NCBI GenBank assembly: GCA_024222395.1
Contig: JAAEPE010000486.1
Location: forward strand, 1 to 41,624
Reading direction: 5' to 3'
From: Myxococcales bacterium
GTDB taxonomy: Bacteria; Myxococcota_A; Polyangia; Haliangiales; Haliangiaceae
DNA length: 41,624 bases
Below, piece after piece: positions 32,832 to 41,624 of this stretch (position 1 is the first letter of the stretch; each line of letters opens with the position of its first letter). The position numbers and the translations under genes are program-made. The notes under the pieces are model-generated. The model saw only the letters and a list, made by a program, of their open reading frames with translations, was not told the origin of the DNA and ran no database searches.

Positions 32832-34840
32832 ACCTCCTAGCTCCCATCGCCACCAGCACAATAGCGACGGTCGCTGCAGTCCTAGCTGGCCTCTTGGTCA
32901 TCGCCTACATCCTCAAGATGCGCCGCAGGCACTTCGAAGTCCCCTTCTCGACCCTTTGGCAGCGCGTCCTAAAGGAGAAGGAAGCGACATCTCTGTGGCG
33001 ACATCTAAAGCGCCTCTTGTCGCTTTTGTTGCTGGTGGCCATTGTCGGCCTGCTGCTCGTTGCGGCTCTTGAGCCGGAGTTCGGCGGAGCTCGGGAGGAG
33101 TCGCGAGCCGTCGTCATTATCGTAGATGCATCGGCTTCGATGAAGACCATCGATGAGGGAGATGAAGGCAAGGACAGTCGTCTCGATGCTGCGATTGAGC
33201 AAGTAGGGCTCTTGCTCGACGGCATGAGTGCAGGGGATGCCATCATGATCATGCGCATGGATGGAAGAGCCACGCCCCTCAGTCGCTTTCACGGCGACCT
33301 CGCCAAACACAGAAAGGCTCTCTCGACAATCAAAGCGAGCGATACACCCGCAAGTCTCACCACCAGCCTTGGAGCTGCGGCGGATGCTCTCCGCTGGCGC
33401 AAAAACCCGCTCATCATCTTGGTGGGCGACGGGGCCTACCCAGAAGATGCCCTAGCGAGCGCCACGTGGAACGGCAGCGAAGAGACGCCCAGCAGTGAAG
33501 GCACTCCCAGCTTCGTGCACAAAGAGCTAGCCACAGTCGATCTAGAAGGCATCGACGTGCGCTACCAACCAGTCGGACAGGCCACAGACAACGTCGGCAT
33601 CATCAGTTTTAACGTCCGCCGCTACATCAGCAACAAGCTCAATTACGAGGTATTCATCGAGATCCAGAACTTCTCTAAAGAGCCTGTGACGCGGCGGCTA
33701 GTGCTATTTAGCGGAGACTCAGAGATCAACGTCAAAGAACTCCAACTCGCCCCTGGCCAGAAAATCACCAAGATCTACCCGGACCTGGGTGGTGGCGACG
33801 ATAGTGTACTAAGGGCCCAGATCGAGACTATCGATGACGGGGCCTCGGATGCCTTCGCCCTCGACGATGAGGCCTGGGCATTGATGCCGGAGAACAAACG
33901 CCAGACCGTTCTACTCGTCTCCGAGGACAATCTCTACATGGAGGGAGCCCTTCTCATCTTCGAGCATCTCGACGTAGACAAGCTCACTCCAGCAGAGTAC
34001 GAGACAGCGCTCACCAGTGGTGAGCTGCCTACCTACGACGCCGCGATCTATCACGGCTATGCGCCGGAGAACGTAGTACCCGCGCCGACACACCTGCTCT
34101 ACTTCAAGCCCTTTGGCCCCCATAGCCCCTTTCCCATCCACGGCACTCTCGAGCGAGGACGCATTACGCAAGTGAGCCAAACCCACCCGGTCACCCGGTG
34201 GCTGGAGATGGACGACGTCAACTTCGACGTGCTCGATACCTTCTCTGTGGACACCAGCGCTGCCGAAGTGGCGCTATTCAAATCCATTAGATCGCCTGTC
34301 GCCGCTGCAAAGAAGGAAGGGCGCCGCAAGGTTGCCGCCTTTGGCTTCGGCCTCCAGGGCACCGATATCATGCTGCGCGTCGCCTTCCCCCTCCTCATGG
34401 TCAACACCCTAGATTGGTTTGCCGGTGCAGACTCGGACCTGATCACGACCTACACGACTGGACGGCCCGCCAGAGTGCCTCTCGACGGAACCTACGGCAT
34501 CTCTGAGGTCGCGGTAACCACTCCGAGCGGCGCCCAGCAGAAGGCTCCTCTGCGGGAAGGCTATGCGACCTTCTTTGCCGCCGAGGTGGGAGTGCACAAG
34601 CTGGTGGCTATGCAGGGCGGTGAAGAGGTTGCCGAGATCCAAGTCGCTGCCAACCTCAGCAACGCCTTTGAGAGTGATATCGAGCCATCGGCAGAACTCC
34701 TACTTGCCGGTCAGAAGCTTGAGCGCCCCGTGCCTGGCACGGCAACGCCACGGCAATCACTGTGGATATATCTCTGTCTCATGGTGCTGCTCCTCTTGCT
34801 GGTTGAGTGGTACACCTTCAACAGAAGGATCACAGTTTGA
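32828..34840 (+). CDS. BatA-like membrane protein with vWA domain
   Basis: A 670-residue protein starting at GTG in a 4-bp overlap with the DUF58 gene. N-terminal BatA-type region: membrane helix 1 (about 8-30), [20 protein letters not shown], then helix 2 ([19 protein letters not shown], about 65-83). A vWA domain follows ([15 protein letters not shown] DxSxS, about residues 95-210; [13 protein letters not shown]). A beta-rich middle region precedes a C-terminal membrane helix ([15 protein letters not shown]). The vWA domain should face the periplasm between membrane anchors. This is the usual BatA/aerotolerance-type layout associated with MoxR and DUF58. Confidence 0.9.
   Translation: MNLLAPIATSTIATVAAVLAGLLVIAYILKMRRRHFEVPFSTLWQRVLKEKEATSLWRHLKRLLSLLLLVAIVGLLLVAALEPEFGGAREESRAVVIIVDASASMKTIDEGDEGKDSRLDAAIEQVGLLLDGMSAGDAIMIMRMDGRATPLSRFHGDLAKHRKALSTIKASDTPASLTTSLGAAADALRWRKNPLIILVGDGAYPEDALASATWNGSEETPSSEGTPSFVHKELATVDLEGIDVRYQPVGQATDNVGIISFNVRRYISNKLNYEVFIEIQNFSKEPVTRRLVLFSGDSEINVKELQLAPGQKITKIYPDLGGGDDSVLRAQIETIDDGASDAFALDDEAWALMPENKRQTVLLVSEDNLYMEGALLIFEHLDVDKLTPAEYETALTSGELPTYDAAIYHGYAPENVVPAPTHLLYFKPFGPHSPFPIHGTLERGRITQVSQTHPVTRWLEMDDVNFDVLDTFSVDTSAAEVALFKSIRSPVAAAKKEGRRKVAAFGFGLQGTDIMLRVAFPLLMVNTLDWFAGADSDLITTYTTGRPARVPLDGTYGISEVAVTTPSGAQQKAPLREGYATFFAAEVGVHKLVAMQGGEEVAEIQVAANLSNAFESDIEPSAELLLAGQKLERPVPGTATPRQSLWIYLCLMVLLLLLVEWYTFNRRITV
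34823..34829 (+). promoter_or_regulatory. Ribosome site AGAAGGA fixing a TTG start at 34837
   Basis: AGAAGGA lies 7 bases before TTG 34837, which overlaps the BatA-like stop as TTGA. This decides the start of the following gene against the upstream in-frame GTG at 34807. Confidence 0.6.
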
Positions 34841-37545
34841 ACGCCCAAGCCAAGAGCCTACTCGTCAAGAGTATCGTCGCACTCGTCCTTGCGGGGCTCA
34901 CCGTGTTCTTGATTCACGCCTACGTCGAGCCTCACGCGGGTCTCGTGCGTATCAGGTGGTTCGAGAAGCCGATCGATTTCTTGGCTCCGAAGTGGTTCTA
35001 CCTGGCGGCCATGGTGCCCTACTTCTTCGTAGTTCGCACGCTCTCACTCACGGATGTGAGTGACGTCCAGCAGTACATCAGCACAGCCTTTCGCTCGCTG
35101 GTAGTTGTCGGCATTGCCACAGCACTAGCCCGTCCAACGTGGACAAGCAGTGACAACAAGATCGCCACGGTGGTCATCGTCGATGTTTCCGAATCGGTTA
35201 GCGACGCCCAACTCTCACAAACCCGGGCATTCGCCAAACAGGTGAAAGAGGCCAAGGGCGAGCAAGACCGAGTCTACTTCATCACCTTCGCCGAGCGCCC
35301 CAAACTTCTGCGAGATGGCAAGTCCACCTCGATTGCCAGACACGAGGGTGCAGGTGCTGGCAGCAATATCCAGGCGGCAGTTCAGTTGGCCTATGGCATC
35401 TATCCCGATGGCTACCTTCCGCGGATGGTGGTGCTGAGCGACGGCAATCAAACCCACGGAGACCTACTCTCCGAGAGCTATCGGGCCTTGGAGATGGGTG
35501 TACCGATTTCCTTCAAGACTTTCGATGTCGGCCAAACACAAGAGGTGCACATCGCATCTCTCCGGTTGCCAGACGAAATCAAGGTGGGAGCGCCGTTTGA
35601 GATTAAGGCTGAGATCTGGTCAACCCACGACGATGAGGTCAATTTGCGACTGCAGCAAGACGACTTTCCCAACGCCCTAGATCCGCGCAAGAAGGTCAAG
35701 CTTCGAGAGGGTGCGAACTGGGTCACGTTCAAGAGTCAGGCAAAAGCCGCGGGACACACCACCTATACGCTGCGTATGAGCGGTGCGGCCCACGATACGG
35801 AAGAGGCGAACAACGCCTCAGTGATGACGGCCCCCGTGCGAGGGCGGCCGCGAGTCCTCTACGTCGAAGGCAGCGCCCTTAGCAACCCAAGTAGTGCTCG
35901 CTACTTCGAGAAGGCGCTAGAGCACGAGAATATTGACGTAGAAGTGAGAAGTCCCAGAGGTATGCCCTCCACTCCCAAGGAGCTAGAGAGGTACGACTTG
36001 GTATTTATCTCAGACGTTCCCGCGCATTTTGTTGGTATGGCGCAAATGAAGGCTCTTGAGGTCTACGTGCGCAAGATCGGCGGCGGCCTCATCATGTCTG
36101 GCGGAGAGGACTCTTTCGGTTCTGGCGGCTATCAGAACACCCGACTCGAGAAGATCATGCCGGTCTCCTTTGATGGCGAGAAGCAGCGCGAACAGCCACA
36201 CGTCGCCATCGCACTCGTAATCGACCGTTCTGCCTCAATGAGCGGACAGAAGCTCGAAGCGGCCAAGGAGGCTGCTCGAGCCACGGCCGAGGTGCTCTCT
36301 CCTTCAGACCTCATCACAGTCATCGCGTTTGATAAGCAGCCAATGAAGATTGTGAGGATGCAGCGTGCTTCCAACCGCATGCGCATATCTTCCGACATCA
36401 GCCGTCTCTCGGCAAGCGGCGGCACCGACGTACGCCCTGCCCTTCGCGAAGCCCACGAGCTCTTGCAGACCACCAACGCAAAGATCAAACACGTCATCCT
36501 TCTCTCCGATGGCAAGGCGCCCGACGAAGGCCTCAGCGACTTGGTACAAGACATGCGTGCCTCGCGAATCACGGTATCTGCGGTCGGCATTGGAAGCGCT
36601 GACAAGAGCTTGCTTCAACTCGTCACAGACAATGGAGATGGTCGCCTCTACATGACAGATGACCTCGCGGCTCTTCCGCGCATCTTCATGAAAGAGACAA
36701 CCGAGGCGCAGAAATCTGCACTAGTGGAAGACGACATCAAGGCTCTCATCAACAAGAGGGTGGCCATGATCGAGGGCACGGGCGTGGCAAATGCGCCGCC
36801 GCTTCGCGGCTACGTGACAACCAAGCCAAAACCCACATCCGAGGTTGTTCTCATTTCGAATCTCGGAGAGCCGCTCCTAGTGCGCTGGCGCGTTGGCGCC
36901 GGTACGAGTACGGCTTGGACCAGCGACGTCAAGAATCGCTGGAGTGTCAACTGGCTGCGTTGGTCTGGCTTTCCAAAATTCTGGGCACAGGTGGTTCGCA
37001 CGACCATGCGCCGCAAGGTCTTCGATAGCTACGATCTAAGTGCCTTGGTGGAGGACGGACGTGCACGCATCGTGGTGGACGCCATCGATGACGACGATGA
37101 GTTTGTCAACGAGCTCGAAACCACGCTCGAGGTAATCGATCCAAAGAGCTCAAAGGCCGTCGAGACCATCACGATGCATCAGAATGCGGCTGGCCGATAC
37201 TTGGCCGATTTCGCTGTTCGAAGCTATGGCAGCTATTTGCTCAAGGCAGTGCATAAGCGCGATGGCAAGACGGTGGCCGAATCGATGGGCTCTGTCTCGC
37301 TACCCTATCCTGCCGAGTATTTGAAAACAAGCGTCAACACCGAGGTGCTTCTTCAAGCCGCGACGATTAGCGCCGGCCACAAGCAAGTTGATGCGCCCAA
37401 GCTCTTTGATCCAGGCGATGAGCGCATCAAGTACACGCAGGACCTATGGCCGTGGGTTCTTCTCTTTGTAGCTTGTACCTTGGTTTTCGATACCTACCTC
37501 AAGCGGCTACTGGTTCTTGGGCACAAGGCGCTGCCATTCGCCTAG
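34837..37545 (+). CDS. Large membrane protein with two vWA-like domains and a glutamine-amidotransferase-like domain
   Basis: 902 residues from TTG 34837. Two N-terminal membrane segments ([36 protein letters not shown]) and one near residue 90 precede a first vWA-like domain ([24 protein letters not shown], about 105-230). A beta domain follows, then a class I GATase-like fold (about 335-445: [39 protein letters not shown]; no catalytic Cys seen). A second vWA domain is at about 455-625 ([32 protein letters not shown]). A C-terminal helix ([18 protein letters not shown]) ends the protein. This type is the usual last member of MoxR/DUF58/BatA clusters. Its stop codon TAG is part of the CTAG that bounds the second MITE-like element. 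Confidence 0.88.
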   Translation: MNAQAKSLLVKSIVALVLAGLTVFLIHAYVEPHAGLVRIRWFEKPIDFLAPKWFYLAAMVPYFFVVRTLSLTDVSDVQQYISTAFRSLVVVGIATALARPTWTSSDNKIATVVIVDVSESVSDAQLSQTRAFAKQVKEAKGEQDRVYFITFAERPKLLRDGKSTSIARHEGAGAGSNIQAAVQLAYGIYPDGYLPRMVVLSDGNQTHGDLLSESYRALEMGVPISFKTFDVGQTQEVHIASLRLPDEIKVGAPFEIKAEIWSTHDDEVNLRLQQDDFPNALDPRKKVKLREGANWVTFKSQAKAAGHTTYTLRMSGAAHDTEEANNASVMTAPVRGRPRVLYVEGSALSNPSSARYFEKALEHENIDVEVRSPRGMPSTPKELERYDLVFISDVPAHFVGMAQMKALEVYVRKIGGGLIMSGGEDSFGSGGYQNTRLEKIMPVSFDGEKQREQPHVAIALVIDRSASMSGQKLEAAKEAARATAEVLSPSDLITVIAFDKQPMKIVRMQRASNRMRISSDISRLSASGGTDVRPALREAHELLQTTNAKIKHVILLSDGKAPDEGLSDLVQDMRASRITVSAVGIGSADKSLLQLVTDNGDGRLYMTDDLAALPRIFMKETTEAQKSALVEDDIKALINKRVAMIEGTGVANAPPLRGYVTTKPKPTSEVVLISNLGEPLLVRWRVGAGTSTAWTSDVKNRWSVNWLRWSGFPKFWAQVVRTTMRRKVFDSYDLSALVEDGRARIVVDAIDDDDEFVNELETTLEVIDPKSSKAVETITMHQNAAGRYLADFAVRSYGSYLLKAVHKRDGKTVAESMGSVSLPYPAEYLKTSVNTEVLLQAATISAGHKQVDAPKLFDPGDERIKYTQDLWPWVLLFVACTLVFDTYLKRLLVLGHKALPFA

Positions 37546-37703
37546 ACTGCCGAGCATAAAGGATGATTAGAAATGGCGAGTCATTTCTTTTCGAGTGCAA
37601 GGCGCGAATGAGGATTTTGCCGGGGCAAATGACGAAATGAGCAACGCTGCAATTGGGAAAGCAGGGCCATCAGGCCGATCATTGTTTACGCTCGGCGGTC
37701 TAG
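37542..37703 (-). repeat. 162-bp MITE-like element, copy B
   Basis: Inverted relative to copy A at 4176-4337 and the same length. Terminal inverted repeats: left 37542-37567 (CTAGACTGCCGAGCATAAA...) and right 37678-37703, matching at 22 of 26 positions. The left CTAG contains the TAG stop of the vWA gene, so insertion there left the reading frame's end intact. Contains no ORF that looks functional. Confidence 0.85.
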
Positions 37704-37704
37704 T

Positions 37705-37824
37705 GAATTTGAACGCGCGGAGCTCGCCGCTGGCACCGTGACCTTGCAAGAGGCCAGCAGTGTCGCAGGGGAACCCATCGTGGGCAGCGCAGATCTGACG
37801 CTCTGGAATACGCCTTTTCTCTAG
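37705..37824 (+). pseudogene. Remnant of a gene 3' end
   Basis: Directly after the MITE-like element an open frame of 39 codons reads EFERAELAAGTVTLQEASSV, then AGEPIVGSADLTLWNTPFL and TAG. The alternating beta pattern with GTVTL and VxGSADLTL resembles the C-terminal end of exported beta-sandwich or lipoprotein domains. Neither a start codon nor a complete domain is present, so I take it as a truncated gene. The 11 bp beyond to the next convergent gene hold nothing clear. Confidence 0.4.
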
Positions 37825-37835
37825 CGAGTCACGAG

Positions 37836-39155
37836 CTATTCGTAATACTCGGCACCCAAATGGGTGATCAGCTCATCACCTCGTGTGAAGCGCAGCGTGT
37901 TCTTAAGCTTTGCCAGCTGAATGAAGAGGTCGTGCTCTGGGTAGAGGCCGTCCGGTGTCATTGGACTCTTGTAGTAGAACGAGAGCCACTCCTGAATACC
38001 GTGCATTCCTGCCCGTTTGGCGTAATCGGAGAAGAGCGCCAGATCGAGCACGAGGGGCGCGGCGAGAATCGAGTCTCGGCAGAGGAAATCCACCTTGATC
38101 TGCATCTCGTAGCCGAGCCAACCGAAGATATCGATATTGTCCCAGCCCTCTTTGTTGTCGCCCCTGGGTGGATAGTAGTTGATGCGAACCTTGTGATAGA
38201 GGTCCTTGTAGAGGTCCGGATATTTCTCAGGCTGAAGAACCGAGTCGAGCACGCTCAGCTTGGAGACTTCTTTGCTTTTGAAGGAGCCGGGATCGTCCAG
38301 CACCTCGCCATCGCGATTCCCCAAGATATTGGTGGAGAACCATCCCTTGATACCAAGGAGGCGAGATTTGAATCCCGGAGCCAAGATGGTCTTCATGAGT
38401 GTTTGGCCGGTCTTGAAATCCTTGCCCGAGATCGGGGTACGAGTTTCCCGTGCGAGTTCCTGGATGGCCGGAATGTCTACGCTCAGATTCGGAGCACCGT
38501 TGTTGAACGGAACGCCCATCTTGCAGCAGGCGTAGGCATAGATTTGTGATGGAGCAATCTCATCGTCGCTCTTGCGCAGGCCTTCTTCGAAACTGGCGAG
38601 ATTCGCGTGAACCGCTGTTAGCTCGCGGTACACCTCGGTGGAAGCACACCAGACGACAACCAGGCGATCGCAGTTGTTGTCACGCTGGAAGCTCTTCATG
38701 TCTTCCATCAGCTGCTCAGCCAAGTCCATCTTGGACGTGCCTGTCTTGATGTGCTCGCCTCGCAGGCGCTTCACGTAGCTCTGGTCGAAAACGGCCTTCA
38801 TTGGCTTGATGGCCGAGAGAGGCTCTTTGAGAGAGTTCAAGAGTTCCTTCTCTAGAACACCAGCCTCAATAGCCGCCTCATAACAATTCTCATCAAACAA
38901 ATCCCAGCCACCGAACACCAGATCGTCGAGTTCGGCTAGAGGTACGTATTCGCGAATCGTCGGGACGTTGTTGTCTGGACGAGCGCCGAGCCGGATAGTG
39001 CCCATCTCGCAGAGAGAGCCAATTGGCTTGGCCATTCCTTGGCGGACAGCGTGAACGCCGGCAATGAAGGTAGTGGCGACAGCGCCCAGACCGGGCATGA
39101 GAATGCCGAGTTTGCCCTTCGGCGCGCCGAGATTTGGATTTGGTTGTAGAGACAT
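37836..39155 (-). CDS. ino1: Myo-inositol-1-phosphate synthase
   Basis: A 439-residue enzyme that cyclises glucose 6-phosphate to inositol 1-phosphate (1L-myo-inositol 1-phosphate, also called inositol-3-phosphate) using NAD. The frame is open to 39230, but ATG 39155 follows AGGA at good spacing, and MSLQPNPNLG leads straight to the NAD-binding loop GILMPGLGAVATT. Typical features: IGSLCEMGTIRLGARPDNNV, TGTSKMDLAEQLMEDM, VVVWCASTEVY, GKDFKTGQTLMKT with the catalytic lysine region, LGIKGWFSTNILGNRDGEVL and YYPPRGDNKEGWDNIDIFGW. It lies 102 bp downstream of a CDP-alcohol phosphatidyltransferase on the same strand, suggesting an inositol phospholipid pathway. Confidence 0.93.
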   Translation of the reverse strand: MSLQPNPNLGAPKGKLGILMPGLGAVATTFIAGVHAVRQGMAKPIGSLCEMGTIRLGARPDNNVPTIREYVPLAELDDLVFGGWDLFDENCYEAAIEAGVLEKELLNSLKEPLSAIKPMKAVFDQSYVKRLRGEHIKTGTSKMDLAEQLMEDMKSFQRDNNCDRLVVVWCASTEVYRELTAVHANLASFEEGLRKSDDEIAPSQIYAYACCKMGVPFNNGAPNLSVDIPAIQELARETRTPISGKDFKTGQTLMKTILAPGFKSRLLGIKGWFSTNILGNRDGEVLDDPGSFKSKEVSKLSVLDSVLQPEKYPDLYKDLYHKVRINYYPPRGDNKEGWDNIDIFGWLGYEMQIKVDFLCRDSILAAPLVLDLALFSDYAKRAGMHGIQEWLSFYYKSPMTPDGLYPEHDLFIQLAKLKNTLRFTRGDELITHLGAEYYE

Positions 39156-39257
39156 TACGGTCCTGTATCTTCTGAGAATGCCTGCGTAAGACAGCGCGCA
39201 GATTTGCTGTATAGTTTGCCCGGGTCGCAACTCAAAGCAAGAGCCCGCCGGGGGAAA

Positions 39258-40187
39258 TTAGAGGTGTGTGGTTGCGCTCGCGCTGCTCTCGGCTCCGGCA
39301 GCCACAACGCCGAGTGGTGCGGCAGCCTGAGCTTGTACGGGCACATCTATGTTGGAACGGGAGTCTGCTCCGAGAACGACTCCAACAGCCTCTGCGGGAG
39401 TCTTGCGCGGAATCTGCGCTTTTGCACAGGCCGCCATCTCCATGGCGTGGAGATTCTTGTATCCACGAATCCAGCGCCCTACAGCGGTGAGCATCGAGCC
39501 CACGCCGACAACTGCAAGAACGCTCCCCATCACAGTTGGAACGAGGTGGATGGTGCTGGGGATCGAAGCCAGAATGGCGCAGGCAAACGTTCCCGCGGCG
39601 ACGGCTACAATTCGCTCGGGCCGCTTCATGAGGCCGCCATCGAGCAGCGTTCCTCGTACCTCGCCCGCGGCTCGAACATAGCTCACCATCATCGAGCCAG
39701 CGAGGGCCACGATCACGGCGAGAAACCAGTTGGTGTCTTTGAGCAGCCAAGCGAATCCAATGAACACGGCAGCTTCACTCCACCGATCCGCTACCGAGTC
39801 GAGAAAGCCTCCGGCGGCAGAGGATCGCTCCGTGGCGCGAGCCAGGCGCCCGTCAACGATATCCAACGTGCCAGATAGAGCGTAGAGCCACGCGCCGGTC
39901 GCCAAGTGCCCCGTGGCGATTGCTAGGCCACTCGTGAAGGACACCAGCATGGCGACGAACGAGATGGCATTGGGCGAGACGCGCTTTCGAACGAGGAATA
40001 GCTCGAACGGCGAGAGGGACCAGTGCCAATAAACCATGAAGTGCCTGCCAAGAGAGAAGCGTTTGCCCTCAAGACCTGCAACCGCAGGAGCTTTGCCTAG
40101 CGCGTACAGAGCGCTGTAGGTCGAGAATCCCGCGACGTGCAGTCCGAGAAGGACGATGGCCGGCGCAACGATGAGTAAGAGGTCCAT
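39258..40187 (-). CDS. CDP-alcohol phosphatidyltransferase, possibly phosphatidylinositol-phosphate synthase
   Basis: A 309-residue membrane enzyme with about six to seven helices. The CDP-alcohol phosphotransferase motif is complete: Asp109, Asp112, Gly113, Ala116-Arg117, Gly126, Asp130 and Asp134 (DIVDGRLARATERSSAAGGF...). It joins a CDP-activated lipid to an alcohol. Next to inositol-phosphate synthase, the likely acceptor is inositol phosphate, as in phosphatidylinositol-phosphate synthases; this is inference from context, since the family also makes phosphatidylglycerol phosphate, phosphatidylserine and cardiolipin. The C-terminal 50 residues are Ala/Val-rich and not part of the core. 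AGGA lies about 10 bp before the ATG. Confidence 0.88.
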   Translation of the reverse strand: MDLLLIVAPAIVLLGLHVAGFSTYSALYALGKAPAVAGLEGKRFSLGRHFMVYWHWSLSPFELFLVRKRVSPNAISFVAMLVSFTSGLAIATGHLATGAWLYALSGTLDIVDGRLARATERSSAAGGFLDSVADRWSEAAVFIGFAWLLKDTNWFLAVIVALAGSMMVSYVRAAGEVRGTLLDGGLMKRPERIVAVAAGTFACAILASIPSTIHLVPTVMGSVLAVVGVGSMLTAVGRWIRGYKNLHAMEMAACAKAQIPRKTPAEAVGVVLGADSRSNIDVPVQAQAAAPLGVVAAGAESSASATTHL

Positions 40188-40406
40188 CTAGTTGTCCTGG
40201 GCCCGAGCTCCTAGTGCGTTCTGGGACAGACTCAAGCTGTGCGGCAAGGTGAACATGGTGAAATCTGAGAACAAGAGCAACCGCTGGTCCGGCAGAGACA
40301 ATCTGAACCCGTGTCTTTTGCCTCCCAAGGCCCACAGATGCCAGCTCTTGCTTACATAACAGTCACCCTACGTGGCCGGAGGCGGAGAGCCTCACTACCT
40401 GCTGCG
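40188..40406. other. Gap upstream of the phosphatidyltransferase gene
   Basis: About 220 bp with no convincing gene, RNA or repeat. It presumably holds the minus-strand promoter of the inositol-lipid pair; I cannot pick out a clear -10/-35. Confidence 0.4.
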
Positions 40407-40657
40407 CTACTTGGCCTTGCCGTGGCGCTTTCGCATCAACCCCAGGAGCCCTTCAAAGCCCTTCTTCTTGATGATGCTGTTGAACTTGGGCCCTGTAGTT
40501 CTCGACCAAGCCCACGCCATCAGTTGCGACGTCTGAAGCTTGCCAGCTCTTTCCCTGCCGGGCGAGCACGTATTCGACCTCGATGCTATACGGACCGCCT
40601 CGGCGAGTCGCGGTGATCTCGGTCTTCACTAGGCGTTTGCCGTCAGGCCGCTCACTC
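40407..40657 (-). pseudogene. mlaC-like (Ttg2D family) C-terminal fragment, frameshifted
   Basis: The minus strand encodes RPDGKRLVKTEITATRRGGP, IEVEYVLARQGKSWQASDVA and TDGVGLVENYRAQ, the end of MlaC/Ttg2D periplasmic phospholipid-binding proteins. The frame then stops at TGA (40453-40455). Removing one base near 40486 restores KFNSIIKKKGFEGLLGLMRK and the stop at 40407-40409, so a one-base insertion broke it. Everything upstream of this C-terminal third is missing and is replaced by the truncated transposase. No mlaDEF genes are in the window. Confidence 0.75.
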
Positions 40658-41563
40658 TCCTTTCCCATCGTAGTGGGTATTGAGGTTGTCCCAGACGACG
40701 TAGATCTTCTTCTTGGGGTAGCGACGAGCGAGCGCGTTCATAAACGACACCAGCGCATCAGCAGTGCGATGCAGCACAACTCCGCCGAACATGCTGCCAG
40801 TCTTGACGTTGAATGCAGCGAACAAAGACTGTGTGCCGTGCCGTTTGTACTCGTATTCATAGCGAACTGAGCCATCGCGAGGGTCCACGCGTGTGGGATG
40901 CTTTCGCTCAAACACCTGCATCGGCTTTTCGTCCACACAGATAACAACAGAATTCTTCGGAGGGTTAGTGTACAAGTTGCAGATGCGCTTCGCCTTGGGC
41001 AGGAAGTTCGGGTCTGAACTCTTGAGCCATTGCCGAATGCGATGTGTCCGGACCTTCTCAAAACGCAAGATTCTACCCACTTCACAAACGCTCAGCCGAT
41101 AGCCGGTTTGCTATTCAAGTGATCGAGCAAGCGACTCGAACGTCCAGACGTCACGTAACGGAGCCGGAGACTCTTGAGCCGCAGGCCGCTCGCAGGCGAT
41201 CTGCACGAGCTTGCAGCGGATCTCAACTGGGATTTGCGCAGGTCGACCACTGCGCTCCTGATCGTCCAACGACTCCGCTGATGGGTTCGCCGAAAAACGT
41301 GCCTTCCACTTGCGCACGTTGCGACAGGAGCAGCTCAGCCCCTCCGAGATTTCCCTCGTTCCAAGCCCCTGATGCGCCATGAGCACGATTTTCGCTCGCT
41401 GGATCACCACATGCACCGCGCGATGCCGCTTCACCAGCAGCTTCAGCAATCGGCGTTCACTGCGTGCGATCTTGAGTCTATTCGGCGTAGTCGGAGAATG
41501 CTGCGATCCCACTCCCCAGCGTGGCAGCCACCGCGATCCAGAGTGGCCTGTAGAAATCGGCAA
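40652..41563 (-). pseudogene. IS630-family transposase, broken by a nonsense codon and 3' truncation
   Basis: The N-terminal part (41114-41563) has the helix-turn-helix region RAKIVLMAHQGLGTREISEG, NVRKWKARF and ERSGRPAQIP of IS630/Tc1-mariner transposases. An in-frame TAG at 41111-41113 interrupts it after FESLARSLE, and the same frame continues QTGYRLSVCEVGRILRFEKV into the DDE core: VICVDEKPMQ (first Asp) and VVWDNLNTHYDGKGE (second Asp). It then ends at 40652, before the third acidic residue expected after HASW(L/V)NQIE. The break coincides with the start of the mlaC-like fragment. I found no terminal inverted repeat in the 61 bp left before the window edge. Not functional. Confidence 0.85.
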
Positions 41564-41624
41564 AGTAGAGGACCCCCGGCTCGTGCGGCAGAGGCAGAAC
41601 TGAATTTGAGGGAATGCAGTAGAC

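Noticed and set aside
40188..40406. Possible tRNA-like string (GGGTTCAGATTG on the minus strand)
   Set aside because: It resembles a T-loop only weakly and no acceptor or anticodon stems can be formed around it.

Overview
The window looks like chromosomal DNA of a moderately GC-rich, didermic deltaproteobacterial-grade bacterium of the Myxococcota/Bradymonadota type. This is inferred from gene content: an AgmX/PglI-type C-terminal domain protein, an Hanks-type Ser/Thr kinase with the HRDVSPPNIL loop, a PP2C phosphatase carrying a C-terminal cyclic-nucleotide-binding-like domain, long HEAT and TPR proteins, several lipoproteins, and a bacterial myo-inositol-phosphate synthase. I saw no rRNA, tRNA or CRISPR array.

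Layout. (1) 1-4.2 kb: secreted transglutaminase-like protein, convergent AgmX-type protein, CPBP membrane protease, CRP-family regulator with a perfect palindrome at its start. (2) 4.2-6.7 kb, minus strand: DUF3108 lipoprotein, a possible 59-residue ORF, and a half-length UvrA homologue in which every ATPase motif has decayed; its last codons lie inside a 162-bp MITE-like element. (3) 6.7-12.4 kb: pdxA, PP2C-cNMP fusion, mgtE, an OmpR-type regulator with an atypical receiver, clpX. (4) 12.4-16.9 kb: HEAT-repeat membrane protein, DksA/TraR-type zinc protein, membrane-anchored Ser/Thr kinase. (5) 16.9-25.9 kb, minus strand: a tightly packed run of aminotransferase, glycerate 2-kinase, prmC, polysaccharide flippase, lipoprotein, and a large TPR protein that is split by a frameshift at a G6 tract. 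(6) 25.9-37.5 kb, plus strand: a GT39-type glycosyltransferase, then a compact operon of coiled-coil membrane protein, MoxR ATPase, DUF58, BatA-like vWA and a large double-vWA protein, most joined by 4-bp start/stop overlaps. (7) 37.5-41.6 kb: the second copy of the 162-bp element, a short gene remnant, inositol-phosphate synthase and a CDP-alcohol phosphatidyltransferase (probable inositol phospholipid route), then a decayed mlaC fragment joined to a decayed IS630-family transposase.

The most unusual observations are the UvrA-like pseudo-ATPase; the pair of equal-length (162 bp) CTAG-bounded elements in opposite orientation 33 kb apart, one supplying the 3' end of a gene and one sitting exactly on a stop codon; two other CTAG-bounded 55-56-bp hairpins that also sit on TAG stops; and the frameshifted TPR protein. 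All functional statements are from reading motifs by eye; no search was run.
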